A stretch of DNA of 64,000 nucleotides from contig SMSO01000025.1 of the NCBI GenBank assembly GCA_004764695.1, forward strand, positions 4,504,862 to 4,568,861, in the 5' to 3' direction. Positions 30,238 through 41,786 of this stretch are shown here, piece after piece. Position 1 is the stretch's first letter. Every line of letters starts with the position of its first letter. Position numbers and translations under genes: made by a program. This DNA comes from Schizochytrium sp. TIO01 (lineage: Eukaryota; Sar; Bigyra; Thraustochytrida; Thraustochytriidae). Under the pieces are notes generated by a model that saw nothing but the letters and a program-made list of their open reading frames with translations, was not told the DNA's origin and made no database searches.

Positions 30238-31422
30238 CGCCGTGTCAGAGGAAGAGCTAAATCCTCAACCTCAGCAGCGAAGTCCCCTCAGCCCTTTTCT
30301 GCTACGCGGATGAGCAACACACGAGCTCTCCCTGGAAGGCAGTATTGCGGAATGAGATTCATGAAAAGCATCAAGGCCTTTAAGCTGCATGACAAAACAG
30401 GAACAAGATTACCATGGTAACTACGTCCCCGTAGCTAATGATAACTAGCATAACCACGGTGCGTTCATCCATATTGACTTTAGTTTATTTAAAAAATGTC
30501 CCGCACTTCGTACGGCGTCACAGTTGCATAAATTTCTATAACCCTATTCCAGGTACGGCCTTGAAACGGTTCTCCATTGTACTGAGCTTTGCATGTCTCG
30601 AGACACCTATTGTGTATTAAGGTTGAATTGAATGTCAAAGACTTACGTACAAATTGAATTCCTGCACCTCGACGAGGAACTCAGTGGAACATTTGGATGT
30701 AGGGTTCACCGTCGACCACGCCGTTTGGAGGCAAAATAAATACAGTGAGCCAGAGTCGCTCAATCTTTCAACAACACGAAAGCTACCAAGCACTGTTTCT
30801 GTACCGAGTCTGCTTTATACCACCCTGGCTAGACCCTGAACCTGATTGTGGTATTCACCTTTCCAAACCAGCCGTTCGGCAGAGTAGAAAGGCTAACTGC
30901 TTTTGGTTTGCTTTTTTTGATTGTGTTGTTGTTGCAGGTCGTGCGGCCGACTTCTTATATATTGTAGAACACATACATACGTACTAGCGAAGTCCTTGGA
31001 TTCAAAGGTCACCAAGGTTGGTAGATCTGAAAGACAAAATCTGGCACTCGTTTTAGAACAAATAAACTTCGTCTTGGCAGCTTTAATTTGTTACTTTTTC
31101 ATTTCCTATTTTCTGCCTGAATTTATACAAACTTAGGACAAAAACCAGACCTGTGCAAGGCAAGTTCATACACAAAGCAAGGTTGAGGCCGTGTCTGGCA
31201 TTCACTGGGACTATTTGCAGAACGTTTCTCCGTGTAAAATTTATTATTTAGGTTCCTATTGAGGCCTGATTTATGGCAGTAATTGTGGATCGCAATAAGC
31301 AATCTGAGGGTGTTTATTATTCCAAGGGTCATTTCAGAAAGTAGACTATTAGAAGACACGAATCAAAACTTTTCGTTTCTCTGGCTGTTTTGTAGTACCT
31401 AATCATATTTCAAAAGGAAACG
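30238..31422. other. Divergent spacer, no gene seen
   Basis: Shared upstream region of the SQ/TQ gene (-) and the Arf-like GTPase (+). Open stretches are short and lack motifs. Confidence 0.55.
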
Positions 31423-31971
31423 ATGGGAAACGAACTTACGCGTAACATGCGTGCCTTAAAAGCTTGGCGAGTTCGACGGGTGCTATTCGTGGGTCTCGAC
31501 AGTGCTGGTAAAACTACGTGTGTTCGACTTCTCGAAGGTAAAAATCCGAAGAATACAGTACCAACAACGGAGTCTAACTTCACAGAGATCAAATACAAGC
31601 ATTTCAAATTGTTGCTTACAGACATGGGAGGCCAATCGACTTTGCGACCATACTGGAGGCATCACTATACTGGGACCCAGGGTATTGTTTTTGTTATAGA
31701 TAGTACTGATCGTGGGAGGTTTGATGATGCACTCAATGAGCTGCGGGTTCTTCTAGTGGATGCTCAGCTTGATGATATTCCGCTCTTTGTATTCGCCAAC
31801 AAACAGGATCGACAGGGTGCAGCCACTGTCGAAGAAGTGCGATCCGTATTTGTGACAAATAATGACAAAATTGGAAAACGACCTACCTATATTGCTGCTG
31901 GTAGTGCTTTAACAGGCGATGGATTATACCAGGGGCTGGATTGGCTTTTAACAGAGATGCAGCGTCTTTGA
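31423..31971 (+). CDS. Arf/Arl-family small GTPase
   Basis: 182 residues, the normal Arf/Arl length. G boxes: GLDSAGKT (24-31), switch I with TTESNF (48-53), DMGGQ (67-71), NKQD (126-129) and SALTG (161-165). MGNELTR begins with Gly2, the N-myristoylation site usual in Arfs, followed by an amphipathic helix. These proteins switch between GDP and GTP on membranes and recruit coats or tethers. Two divergences: the canonical WDVGGQ lacks the Trp (TDMGGQ), and switch I has TESNF where most Arfs have TIGFN. It is therefore an Arl of uncertain subtype rather than Arf1 or Sar1. No intron lies in the coding part. Confidence 0.9.
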   Translation: MGNELTRNMRALKAWRVRRVLFVGLDSAGKTTCVRLLEGKNPKNTVPTTESNFTEIKYKHFKLLLTDMGGQSTLRPYWRHHYTGTQGIVFVIDSTDRGRFDDALNELRVLLVDAQLDDIPLFVFANKQDRQGAATVEEVRSVFVTNNDKIGKRPTYIAAGSALTGDGLYQGLDWLLTEMQRL

Positions 31972-32397
31972 AACCACGCGCGAGCATAGCGGCTATTAGC
32001 ATCTATTCTATTGGCCGAATAAATTGAATTCAACCTCGCAAGCATGAACACAAGTATGTGCGAATGGAGAAGTAAAGTCTATTCAAGCACAATATCATTT
32101 ATATGTTTTTCATACCATAATCTTAAAAAACTATTTTAAAATTGATATAGTCGATTGCCTGACTTTCTCATGACTAATTCTGCTTGTTTCCCACTTTACA
32201 TTTGCTCAGAAAAAGAGAGAGATACAGGGAACTCTGATTTTCTCTTTATGTTAAAGTCTGGCCTTGCTATTGCATTGAGTGCTGTTAAAATACATAGATA
32301 TCGTTTTAAAGGCTTTCCCACCTAAGTCCTTTCACCATTAAACACTAGATCCATGGTAGGTTCAGGAAATGGTTTATTCCATTTTCTTGGGCTGCAG
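31972..32397. other. Convergent spacer between the GTPase and cyclase genes
   Basis: AT-rich sequence holding two 3' untranslated regions. No gene is seen. Confidence 0.6.
32018..32023 (+). promoter_or_regulatory. Possible polyadenylation signal of the Arf-like gene
   Basis: AATAAA lies 47 bases after the stop codon, a fitting distance, in an AT-rich convergent spacer. Confidence 0.4.
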
Positions 32398-35300
32398 CTA
32401 TAGTTCAATACCTGGATCACATAAAAAGTAAGTATGCATGGCTCCTTTTCCTTTGATATCAAGGAGACCTCGATCTTCAAATTCAAAAGACGCAAGTGGA
32501 TATGGAGCTGCACCGTTCGTTTCCTGCAGCTGCTCCTTGAATGCCTCACTCACATGTACACGATCAGCTGTAGAAGAATTATGTGCCAAAAAAGAAACGA
32601 AGTTAGTAAAAGGGTGTTTTATGTTACATTACATGTCAGTCCTTTCGTTAGTTTAAAATCCAGCATCAAATAGAAATCACCCACATCGGTTCAACTGCAC
32701 TATGTGGAAACAAGTAAGACGATTTTCTAGAGACTGAAAAATCGTTCTGTGAACGCTTCGCAAGAAATTTCTGAGCTTTGAAAGCCCATATTTTGAACGT
32801 ACCCATACCAGAGCTTTCCATCCGGGCTGCTGTATTAATGGCATCACTAATAATTGTAAAACGAGGCATTCTCTTTCCCACAACTGCACCAAAAGCATGG
32901 TCCGCAATTAATTCCGACACGAATCTGAATCTTTTCTCCGTGCTTAGTTACAAACGATTTGACAAAACGCTGGGTGTCAAGAGCAAAACGTGCAAGGTTT
33001 TCAGCCGCATGACGGGCAGACCGCTGGTTCATAAAAGGCAGGTTTGTCACTGCTACATATGCATCCCCAATAGTCTCAAGTTTGTATACTCCATGTTTTT
33101 CAGAAAGCTCATCAAAATGTGTGAAGAGCTCATTTAGCATGTCTACTACCTGAAAAGGCTCCCAGGTGCTAGATAAGGTCGTGAAAGACACAATATCAGA
33201 AAAGAAAATGAACACCTTCTCATACTTTTCCACAATTGGTTCGTGTGGCCCAATGGAAGCTATATCTCCAGCTGCGGATTTGCCTAAAGGAGAACATGGA
33301 CCAATCCTTTGAGGACCCGCCTCCCCACGTATGGAATTACAATGCATTAGCTCTCGTTTCTCATTTTGAAATTTAAGTTTTTCCGTGATATGCTTTGGAA
33401 ACATTTTATTGAGCAGTTCGTTTGCGACTGCTTCGTTATACTTGTTTTGAGCGGTAACTCTCGCGTTGAGAAGCGCAACCTCAACATGCGAGGAGATCTT
33501 TTCTAACAAAGCAATATCATCTTCGTCAAAGGTTCCTGTGTATCCTCCATGAGTATCTTTTTTATTGATCATTTGAACAACTGCAACTAGTTCATCATTT
33601 TGTGATATGATGGGGAAGCAAAGAGTACTTCTGGTTCGTAGCCCTGTTTGCCTGTCAACCTCTGGATTGAATCGCGAGTCTTTATATGCATCAGGGATAA
33701 TAATCGGGAGCTTATGCTCTGCTGTGTATCCTGCAATTCCTGTTCCAAAAGGAATTCGTAGTTCGCGCAGCGTATCCTGGCCCCGTAAGCCCTCCCCTCC
33801 GCTGACCATTGTCCAGAGGTCAGGTGGCGAGGCACTTGAATCTACAACATACATCGAACCCCGCTCGGCAAAAAGAGCGTCTCGTAGCATACGGATAGCC
33901 TCATTCATCAGTTGTACTGTATCTAGTTTTGAATTGAGATTTTCTGAGATGCGCAGAGCAATCTTTGACCACTCCAGCTGCTTTGCCATATCTCCTTCAA
34001 TGCACACCCGCTCCAGGGCATGTCCAATAGGAATGCACAATGCAGCAAGAAGATGGGGCAACTCCTCATCATATTCTTCTGCCTCGAAGCCCCTTTTCCG
34101 ACGTATTTCGCATACGGCAATAATATCTTCAGAGCTAAAAGAAAGCTCGCATATATCAAGAGATTGTTTGCAGCTTGTAAGAGATGGAAAAATCGGGCAA
34201 CCAAGTGCATGGGCATCGTCATCTACATCACTTGAGGATAACTGAGGATCAAGTGAGCAAGGGCTCCCATGGGCATGCCCAAAAGAATAGCTTGTTCGAT
34301 CTTCAAGTTGCGGGCTCTTTCCAGGAGCTTCTTCCGAAGATGAACCCATGTAGATCAAACTAGAGCGTGTCTCAATCGTTTCAAGATCCGGAAGTCCACA
34401 AAGCTCTCGAAGACGTTGTGCAAAACCAATTGACAAGCTTGAGACTTTCGTTCGAGCCTTTCCCAATTTTCAGAATTGTTCATATCTTTGTAGTATTTTC
34501 GAAGAAAACGTTGATATTTTGATGCATATCCAGGATTGAGGTAGATATTCACTGTTGAATTTTCAAAAAGATTTGCGAAGTAGTGGCCTACGACTTCTAA
34601 TATTGAAGCCATATGCATACACTTTTCAATCTCTGCTGTAAATTTGAGAACCTCATATCGAGCATGGGAGTCTAATTCCTCAAAAATTTGATTTGAAGAT
34701 GTGACAATTTCATCTGTGTTTGGTGCGACATCAGGGGCCTCCTTAAGTAGATTCTTGGCAGTTTGTACTCGCCGCAGAGTGTCTTTATCGAGCACAACTG
34801 AAAATCGACCTCTTGACATTGATATTTCTCCATCCAAAGGATGTTGTGGTTTTGATTCTAAGGATATTTTTCGAGGGATTGGGGCCGATATAATCTGCAC
34901 GCATGACTTGGTCCGATTTTGCTTCCAATTGTTCGAAGGTAGATGCGGAAGCTTTTTTTGGAAAGGCTTTTCAGTGCACCCTTCGGGCCTAGAAGGCTTC
35001 GTCGAATGTGCGAGTGAATTACTTGTGTGCAAATCTCTTGAGCAATTCTCAACAGTGACAAGAAGTTGTGAGTCACTTTGTCTCACGTGCGAGTTGGAGT
35101 TGGAGTTGGAGTTTGAGTTTGAGTTTGAGGATGAACTAGTAGAGTCGCCTGGGTCATTAACCTTTCTGTTGGATGAATGCTCTGTTCGCGAGGCTATTGG
35201 GTTATTTTCTGGTGGTACGCCCCCCTTTGTCTCGTCAGAATCCATTGCTCTTCTAGTCATAGAATTATCGTCGTGATTGTTGCCTGCAGTCTGTGGCTCC

Positions 35301-35410
35301 GCAGAGCTGTCACTTTGTTTATCACTTTGCAAATGAGCAGACTTACCATATTTTTGCAAAGATGTTTGGCTTGCGACTTGGCTTCGAGAGGTACTAGCTG
35401 CGCTGCCCAT
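32398..35410 (-). CDS. GAF-domain class III nucleotide (probably guanylate) cyclase, frame broken twice
   Basis: Minus strand: exon 1 is 35410-32803, intron 32802-32568 (GTACGT...TCTACAG), exon 2 is 32567-32398. Exon 1 changes frame twice at short homopolymers. The first is an A-run near 34470-34473, where one base seems missing; the second a T-run near 32890-32893, where one seems extra. The shifts cancel, so the total (2778 bases) is a whole number of codons, for about 925 residues. Domains: MGSAAST start suggesting N-myristoylation; a low-complexity SNSNSN tract; a GAF domain at about 493-645 with a partial NK..F.DE signature; a cyclase domain from about 735. In the cyclase, FSDIVSF and ETIGDAY give the two metal Asps, and NTAARMES the transition-state Asn and Arg. 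The purine-specifying positions are Glu (KLETIGD) and Thr (PRFTII), nearer guanylate than adenylate cyclases. The reading after the first break (SSLSIGFAQRLRELCGLPDLE) is protein-like, so I treat this as one gene. Confidence 0.8.
35093..35131. repeat. GAGTTG/GAGTTT hexamer repeat inside the cyclase gene
   Basis: Six or so hexamer units encode an alternating Ser-Asn tract on the minus strand. It is an in-frame coding microsatellite. Confidence 0.85.
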
Positions 35411-37902
35411 GATTAAAACCTAATCGAACAGCACGCCGCAAGACCACGTCCAATATTATGATACAAGGCCGGATTCCGACAAACCAAGACTTTGTCTCCA
35501 TGCACTAAGCAGAGCTCCCGTGTTTTTCTTGCTCTGTAAATTTAGACAGGTATCAGAAGTGATTTTCCTCTTCGTTTTCTTTTTTGAGCAGACTGCAGAA
35601 GTAAGGGCCGGGCGTATCCACGCGCAAACACTTGAGGAGTCGTCAAGCTTTTCCCTCGCGCACGAAAAGAGACTAGTTGATGGTGGTACAGCGGTGCTTG
35701 AAGTAAAAAAACCCTTGACTTGCTGTTGTGTAAGCCTAGCGTTCTTATGAAATGGTTTGCTTCTGCTGAAGGCCAACTCTAGCCTGAGTATTAAGAGGAT
35801 AACAAGTTTAGCGTGTTGGCCCTTACAACGCCGCAGCTGACGGCCAGGGCCTTCAAATGTTTCAGAGCTCTTATGGCTCCAGCTCGGTACTGCTGTGCTT
35901 CTTCTTTCGCAGCTAGCAACGCGATGTTTTGCACACACTATATTCTGTATTGTAAGTACTTAGTGTTAAGTGTCCTCGCCCTGAGGCGACTCCAGTGCTC
36001 TCTCACACGCAATTCTTTATAGCAGCAATGGTTTGAGTAAGTGAGAAATAAAGTGCAATTTTATGCCCACTCGCCGTTGCTGGTAATTCCAAGAAGATAA
36101 TAAACTTTGTTTCACAGCTTTACAAAAGAAGAAGAGAAAGTTGCCAAATGCATTGGCGAAGATGCTTTGGGGGGGCTTGGTTTAGAGCGCTATTTACCAA
36201 ATGTCGAGAACATAAGGCGTACTATTGGATTTGGAAGAGAAAGACTGCTCTCTTATGCCTTTTCCTATCGTTTGTTATGTTTGTTGGGAGGAGGTATACA
36301 ACAGAATAATCTGCAAGCTCTGCTGTGGCCACGCTTCTGCAACTTGGAAGCCAAGTTAAATAACCTATGCTTAAAGAAACCCAGCACTTTGCTGTCTCTT
36401 GTAAAGTTCGGTTTCTCCATTAATCTGGTAGTTGCATTGAACAACTCCTATCTTTGCTTTAGGATGACCAGTTCTTTAACCCTCTTCTTCGCTCAAGAAA
36501 ACGGAACACTCAACTCAAAGGGAACGCCGCGATCAATTCGTACATATCGTGTCTGCGCATCGAAGTCAGTCGCTTTCTAAAGCAACAACGCTTACTTGTT
36601 TTCGTCAAGGTCCTCTGTTTCCTGCGATTACTTCGTTCCCAGCTGCTCTCTGGTCGTGCTAAAGTAAACTACCACCTTATTCTCGCTTTTAGATTATTTG
36701 AGTCGCGAGCCAGGCAAGAATGCAACGATAATGCACTGATAAATATATGACTTATCCTGACGTAAGATTAAATAGACTAGGACGAATTTTTTCAAGTTTC
36801 CACAGGTACACAAATCAGCGTTGATGGCATAATTTGAAAAGCTTTTCTGGTCGCCTTTGTTTGGCACAAGGCCTTCCGCCTGTTCTTTTAGTCTTTTCAT
36901 CAATTATGAGATACTTTTTTTTATTTTTTTTTATTTTTTTAAATCCAAAGAGTCAGACCCTCTGGCATCTTCAGAATAGTACTATGGTATATACGCAAAT
37001 GCCGCCCACTAAACGTGCGTTGCCAAATGCCCGCTATGCTATGCTATGCTACAAGAATTCTTTTAAGTCGCTTCCCCTCTGTCAAGTCGTCCAGCTTGCC
37101 CAATTAGCTTGCCAGACGTATTCGTCGATGTAGATGTGTGGGAAGGAAGGTGCTCCATTTCGCAAAACAAGGTAGTGGGGTAATAAACTATGTCAGGTTT
37201 ATTGCTAGTAGTATGGCAAATGCAGCATTCACATCAACTCCGACTCTCAACGGATAAATCAGGAATTTTGCGATAGTTTGTAGTAGTATCTAGAAATTTT
37301 GACACTCTGTCGAAAGAACGATAGAATTTCGCCCGGCTTATCCGTGCATTAGCGCGTCTTGAGAGCCGCGGATGGTACGAGCGGAGCAAATAGAAGAAAA
37401 TTAAGGTATAGCTAGCACTCAAATAATTGCCAAGGGCAGACATAAATTGGTGGTACTGAATATATTTTATCTTCCTTGCAAGTCATGAGCTCTTGAACTG
37501 CTCTAGGCTGTTACACAGATCCAGCACTTGCATGTGCATCATGAAGGATTACTATTTACTTTATAATGATTTCTCTGAAAAGTCAACTTGAAAGGCTGTG
37601 TTTGTTGGCAAGGTGGATTCGTTGCAGCCGTCATGAACCTTTGCAATGAATATAGTTATAACTCTCTATCCCCCAATACAAATAGGAATATAAAGTAATT
37701 GCCGCATACTCTTTAGCAAAGCTTTGGTGTGAGAATTAGAAACCTCACTAGTGTATCCATGATTGGGTTCGTGTGAGGATTTTAAAATATGCACGCAACA
37801 ACGTGATGCAAGATAAATGAAGACTTATAAGATACACCTAATTTCTCTTATCGCCGCTGACACTGCGGCTTCGGTGGATTAAGATTCATGAGATATTTTT
37901 CT
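35411..37902. other. Gene-poor stretch, part 1
   Basis: Several open stretches carry splice-like edges on the + strand: TTTTGAGCAG near 35590, a GTAAGT donor at about 35953 and TTTCACAG near 36117. The frame after the last (FTKEEEKVAKCIGEDALGG...) is protein-like for about 50 codons, but the phases of these candidate exons do not join into one reading frame, so I do not call a gene. A (GCTAT)n run lies at 37033-37051 and a T-rich tract near 36910-36945. The part nearest 35411 is the cyclase promoter. Confidence 0.45.
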
Positions 37903-38137
37903 CTATCGCAGATGTTTGTCAGAATTTATGCGCCTGTCATATGCCGGTTCAAGGGCCCATACAATCCTGCGCTCTTGACCTGGTTCTAGATAGTATCTCA
38001 ATGTTTCAGTCAAATCGTCCACACTTGCCAGGGCCTTGATTGATAGCAACCTGATAGCAACGAATAACCCTGCACCCACCAACAGGCCACCGAGTGCTAG
38101 TGAATGCAGTCGGAACGCATGAGAGTGCCTTGTATAC
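37903..38137 (-). CDS. Candidate terminal exon of a small membrane protein
   Basis: An open minus-strand stretch ends in TAG at 37903 and is preceded by an acceptor-like TAATATCAG (boundary about 38138). It encodes a clear hydrophobic segment, LHSLALGGLLVGAGLFVAIR, followed by a charged amphipathic tail (DDLTETLRYYLEPGQERR). There is no ATG before the hydrophobic segment. A GTAAGT donor on the same strand near 38358 could end an upstream exon, but the join is not certain. The layout (transmembrane helix, then a short helical tail) loosely recalls the C-terminal half of TMEM242-type proteins. This is a weak guess and the gene may not be real. Confidence 0.25.
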
Positions 38138-40428
38138 CTTCTCAAATTCTGATATTACGATCCAGTCTGACCAGATAGAGAAGCTCTGTTTGTTCTTGTT
38201 TCAAAGTAAAAGCTTAGTTCCCACTTGGTAGGTACTATCTATCAAAGTAGTGTACGATAGTACGAGCATGCTTGGATTTTACCCTTGGAAAAGGGTTAAG
38301 AGTAGCCTCTAATCGCGAGAGTGATTCATCTGCCGAATAAGGTTAATCGACTTACTAGGCAAGAAGCCCTCTCGCGGTATTTCAAGTTTGCTCTGAGCCT
38401 CGGGTAGCTGAATGGCACTGCACTTTACACAAAACATCATAATAAAAGCAGGGTATAGGGCCTATTCCATGTTTTTGCTTGCAAGTAAAAGGAGAGAAGC
38501 CTCTTACTGTCAATAGTGGTACTACTACTTACTCTCTACAAGGCCTATATTTCAGGTAGTTAAAACTCTTTCAAATTCACTATCTTGAAAACATCATGAT
38601 TATCATAAATAAATCAAAACGTACTATTTTAGATGTAAGTCTTCTTCTTTTTACTGCTGGTGGTCCCGTTTTCCAGTTCTTTACTTCAAAAGTTTCTGTG
38701 CTGCAGTAGTGCATAAGAATGTATTCTGGGCTGAGGTCACATAGCCATTACTGCCTCTAAAACTACGACCTCCACAATATTAGAGAGTTAAAACGTTACA
38801 TATATTAGTTTATTTTAATTTTAATTTTTTCTCCTCGCGAACAGCTGCCTTGCAAGTTTATTTTTAACTTTCGCATTAAAAGTTAAAAACTGAACAACTT
38901 GAACTTGCCAGTGATAGAAATACAGCCATTCGTACCTCTCGCTTAACGTTGTACAGACGAAAGCTACTACTCCTACCCCGGGATGCATAGAAACTATAGC
39001 AACGGCATCAAACCTTGGCCATGAAATGAGAGGACAGACAGTAGGCAGTGCATTGCAAAACTCCTCCCACGAGCACTTAGCGCTGCTCCCTTTGAGGGTT
39101 TGCGAGACCCTTTGCAGAGTTGTCTTTTAAAATATATATATCTCCTAGTTAAAAATGGTGACCTCGAAAATGCAAAAGTTTACTACAACTTTTCTTGCTA
39201 TGATATCCTCGAGATTCGCGACTCTCGCTGCTAACGCTAGCCCGTTTTCTTAGCTCCGCCCGGCGTGGACTAGTCGCCGTCCTCAACAGTTGCTTCTTCG
39301 AGCTCTCCTACCTTTACGGTACAGCGTGAGCCCACCACTCTGCAACCCAACAAGTGACAAAAGCGTCTGACACAGTTGCATTTATGAAAGCAGTAGCAGC
39401 GCCTACTTTGGTTTACGAACTCAGCTCAGTGGGTAGTAGGACTTCCAGTTTTTCAGTTCTTCATCCAAATACCCAGTACCTAGTGGCTGATTCCACAGAC
39501 ACAGCGCTAGCAAGGATCCATTGAAAGACCGGGTATAATCTGCGGTGCTGTTACGTTGTTTGGTGCTAAAGTAGTCTTGCACGGCACAGCAACTTCGAAT
39601 TTAGCTGGCTTGGTTTATGCAACTGTACTTTTGGGAAAAATAGTACACACCTACTTTGCGTCAATTTGCAGTTGGTACCTTGCGATGTTGGCAACTCTTT
39701 TGAACGCCCGGTCACAGATAATGGGCCTCCTTCCAATGATGCGGCCTTTCATGTAGCTCCTCTAGCACTACGAGGGCGAGCTTTCCCTCCCACGTCCGCC
39801 AGGCCAACAACTCGAGGCGCACCAAGACTGTACACAATACCGGCAGTGACAGCATGAACTCGTTCTTCAACTTCAAGTTCTCAAAGCTACTCAAACTTGA
39901 GCCAGAACTTGTTGCTACGGTTTTACTGTGATTATACTGCGATTGCCATAGGTTTCCCAGTCGCAGATTTTACTGATCTGTTATTGACGCAGAGACTCAA
40001 GCAAGGCACAACGTTGTGTCTGGCGTCAAGCTTCATCTCATGACAAAAGCATGCATGTGCCTGCTTTCTTGATTGATTCAGGATACAGTCTTCGCCGCAC
40101 ATTTAGTTGATCTCTAGAGTAACTCTAAAATGCTACTTCTTGCAACTGGGCTCTATGATAGCTCACAAGAGAAATCATCGTGATTGGGTAACGGTAGTTG
40201 TGAGTCCTTAATCGAGGACAATCTCCGAAAAACTGGAACTTGTGGTTATGATCTTGAATAAGGTTTTACAAAGCACGATCTAGATATTTTTGTGATCTGA
40301 TAAGTTTGTTGGTGCTATATGAAGAGAAGAAACCATCGTGATGACGGCGGATGTTTGCAAGGAATGTCTGGCCGAGAGGAAGAATGCCTCAAATCGGGCT
40401 CAACACAGGATGCTCGCAAAGATTGTAC
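38138..40428. other. Gene-poor stretch, part 2
   Basis: AT-rich sequence with a higher-GC patch at 39220-39860. No frame has a recognisable motif; no terminal repeats or transposon domains are seen. Donor-like GTAAGT words occur at about 38358 and 38535 (-) and 38635 (+). Confidence 0.5.
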
Positions 40429-40698
40429 CTAGCTAGAGTTGTCCTGGATCATCATTCTCATTTCAATTGCTTGAGCTTTGCTTAGACTTCGATTTTTGCT
40501 AAACTGCAATAGCTTATGATAGCCTCCAGCTGGTGACATGTGAAAATGATCCAATGAGGCAAAGTGAGTACTCAAAAAAATTTGCATCACCAATCGACCA
40601 ATTCGATGTCCAAGAGATCCATGTTTCTGTTTTAGTTTTCTCAAGTTAAAAGTTTCATACGAATAGCTTCTGACAGTAAGATTGTAACATTTCGACAT
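40429..40698 (-). CDS. Small ORF of unknown function (89 residues)
   Basis: ATG-initiated frame with a basic, His-rich middle (KLKQKHGSLGHRIGRLVMQIF). A strong minus-strand donor, CAGAGAAG|GTAAGT, stands at about 40943, and purine-AG acceptor-like words lie just before the ATG, compatible with a spliced leader. No homologous family is recognised. It may be chance, since the surrounding 9 kb has no other firm gene. Confidence 0.22.
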   Translation of the reverse strand: MSKCYNLTVRSYSYETFNLRKLKQKHGSLGHRIGRLVMQIFLSTHFASLDHFHMSPAGGYHKLLQFSKNRSLSKAQAIEMRMMIQDNSS

Positions 40699-41434
40699 GG
40701 TGCAGTAATCCCTCCTCTTGTTCTACTTTTTACTCGTTCATGTCTAACTATTTAACACTGGGCAGCCAGCTTGTTGGGGCTCAAAATCGAATGGTCCTCC
40801 TGGCCATGATCGGTTGGCAAAAGCCAAAAATTATTCAAGATGCTCCAACTCTCCAGAGATCTGGCTAGACTTTCCTACTTCGAGAACAAGGTCTACTTAT
40901 CGAAATACCCATTCCTTCGATTATCTGCGGAAACTTACCTTCTCTGACTAGTTTAACTCAAGTTAGGTTAAGAACTAAAGGAAGGTCACCCGTGTGGTGA
41001 GTTGGCGCACCATACACTACCTATTGCACTCGTAGGGACTACCTGCTTGCTGACTTGGCAGAGACGAAAAGAACACGAGAGGAACAGTACACCTTTTCAA
41101 TTCATCGCTGTGTCTTTGCTGAGGCCTGTGTCGAGTAGAGCCGTGCGGAAAGAGAGGAGCTGACAGGTGGCGGTGCCGATGGCTTTGCCTGCTTTGCATC
41201 TCCATGAGCTTAGAACCGCATTCTCCAAACCTGAACACTGCGACTGCAACTTGCTTATTTAATGATTGCGGTTGATAACTGTTGAAAATGAATGAAGACT
41301 CAGGAAACTTTTTCAAGAAACAAAAGCTTGAGATGAAAAGAAAAAGAAACAATCCGCTTTCAGAAGGCCCAGTACCCATTTACACTAGGTGACCCGGCAG
41401 GCTGATGGCGTGACTGGTAGCTCCGAACTCAGGG
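40699..41434. other. Gene-poor stretch, part 3
   Basis: A minus-strand ATG frame at 41017-41379 (120 codons) has no motifs and a composition like non-coding DNA. It could be a leader exon for the small ORF ending at 40429, ending at the GTAAGT near 40943. Nothing else is seen. Confidence 0.4.
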
Positions 41435-41482
41435 TAAACAAAGAAACAAAGAAACAAAGAAACAATGAAACAAAGAAACAAA
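41435..41482. repeat. Eight-base tandem repeat (CAAAGAAA)
   Basis: About six units of CAAAGAAA, one with an AAT variant. Confidence 0.85.
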
Positions 41483-41623
41483 CTCTGGTTCGATTCAGGA
41501 GACAGAGGCGCTGGCTGCTCAGGAGGCAGGACATCTCCTCGACGGCAGGGCTTACCGCGGTGATCTCACAGAGGCGGGCTTGGAGCTTCGATCCTAGCAC
41601 GCAGAGTTGCGTATTTGTGTCCT

Positions 41624-41681
41624 TAAATTTGAATTTGAATTTGAATTTGAATTTAAATTTGAATTTGAATTTGAATTTGAA
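41624..41681. repeat. Hexamer tandem repeat (GAATTT)
   Basis: About nine GAATTT units with one AAATTT variant. The next 100 bases hold degenerate derivatives (GAGTTTGAATTC, GAGGTTGAAC). The plus-strand frame through it would encode only Leu-Asn repeats. Confidence 0.9.
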
Positions 41682-41786
41682 TCAGAGTTTGATATTTCTG
41701 AGTTCAAAGTTCAAAAATGTCGAGTTTGAATTCAAATTCGAACTGGGATTGAGAGTGAGGTTGAACTTGAGGTTGAAGAACGAGAG

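Noticed and set aside
34355..35410. Treating the N-terminal part of the cyclase as a separate 351-residue gene
   Set aside because: The last 37 codons of that frame overlap a better frame; a single-base shift joins it smoothly to the GAF part, and the sum of exons is in frame.
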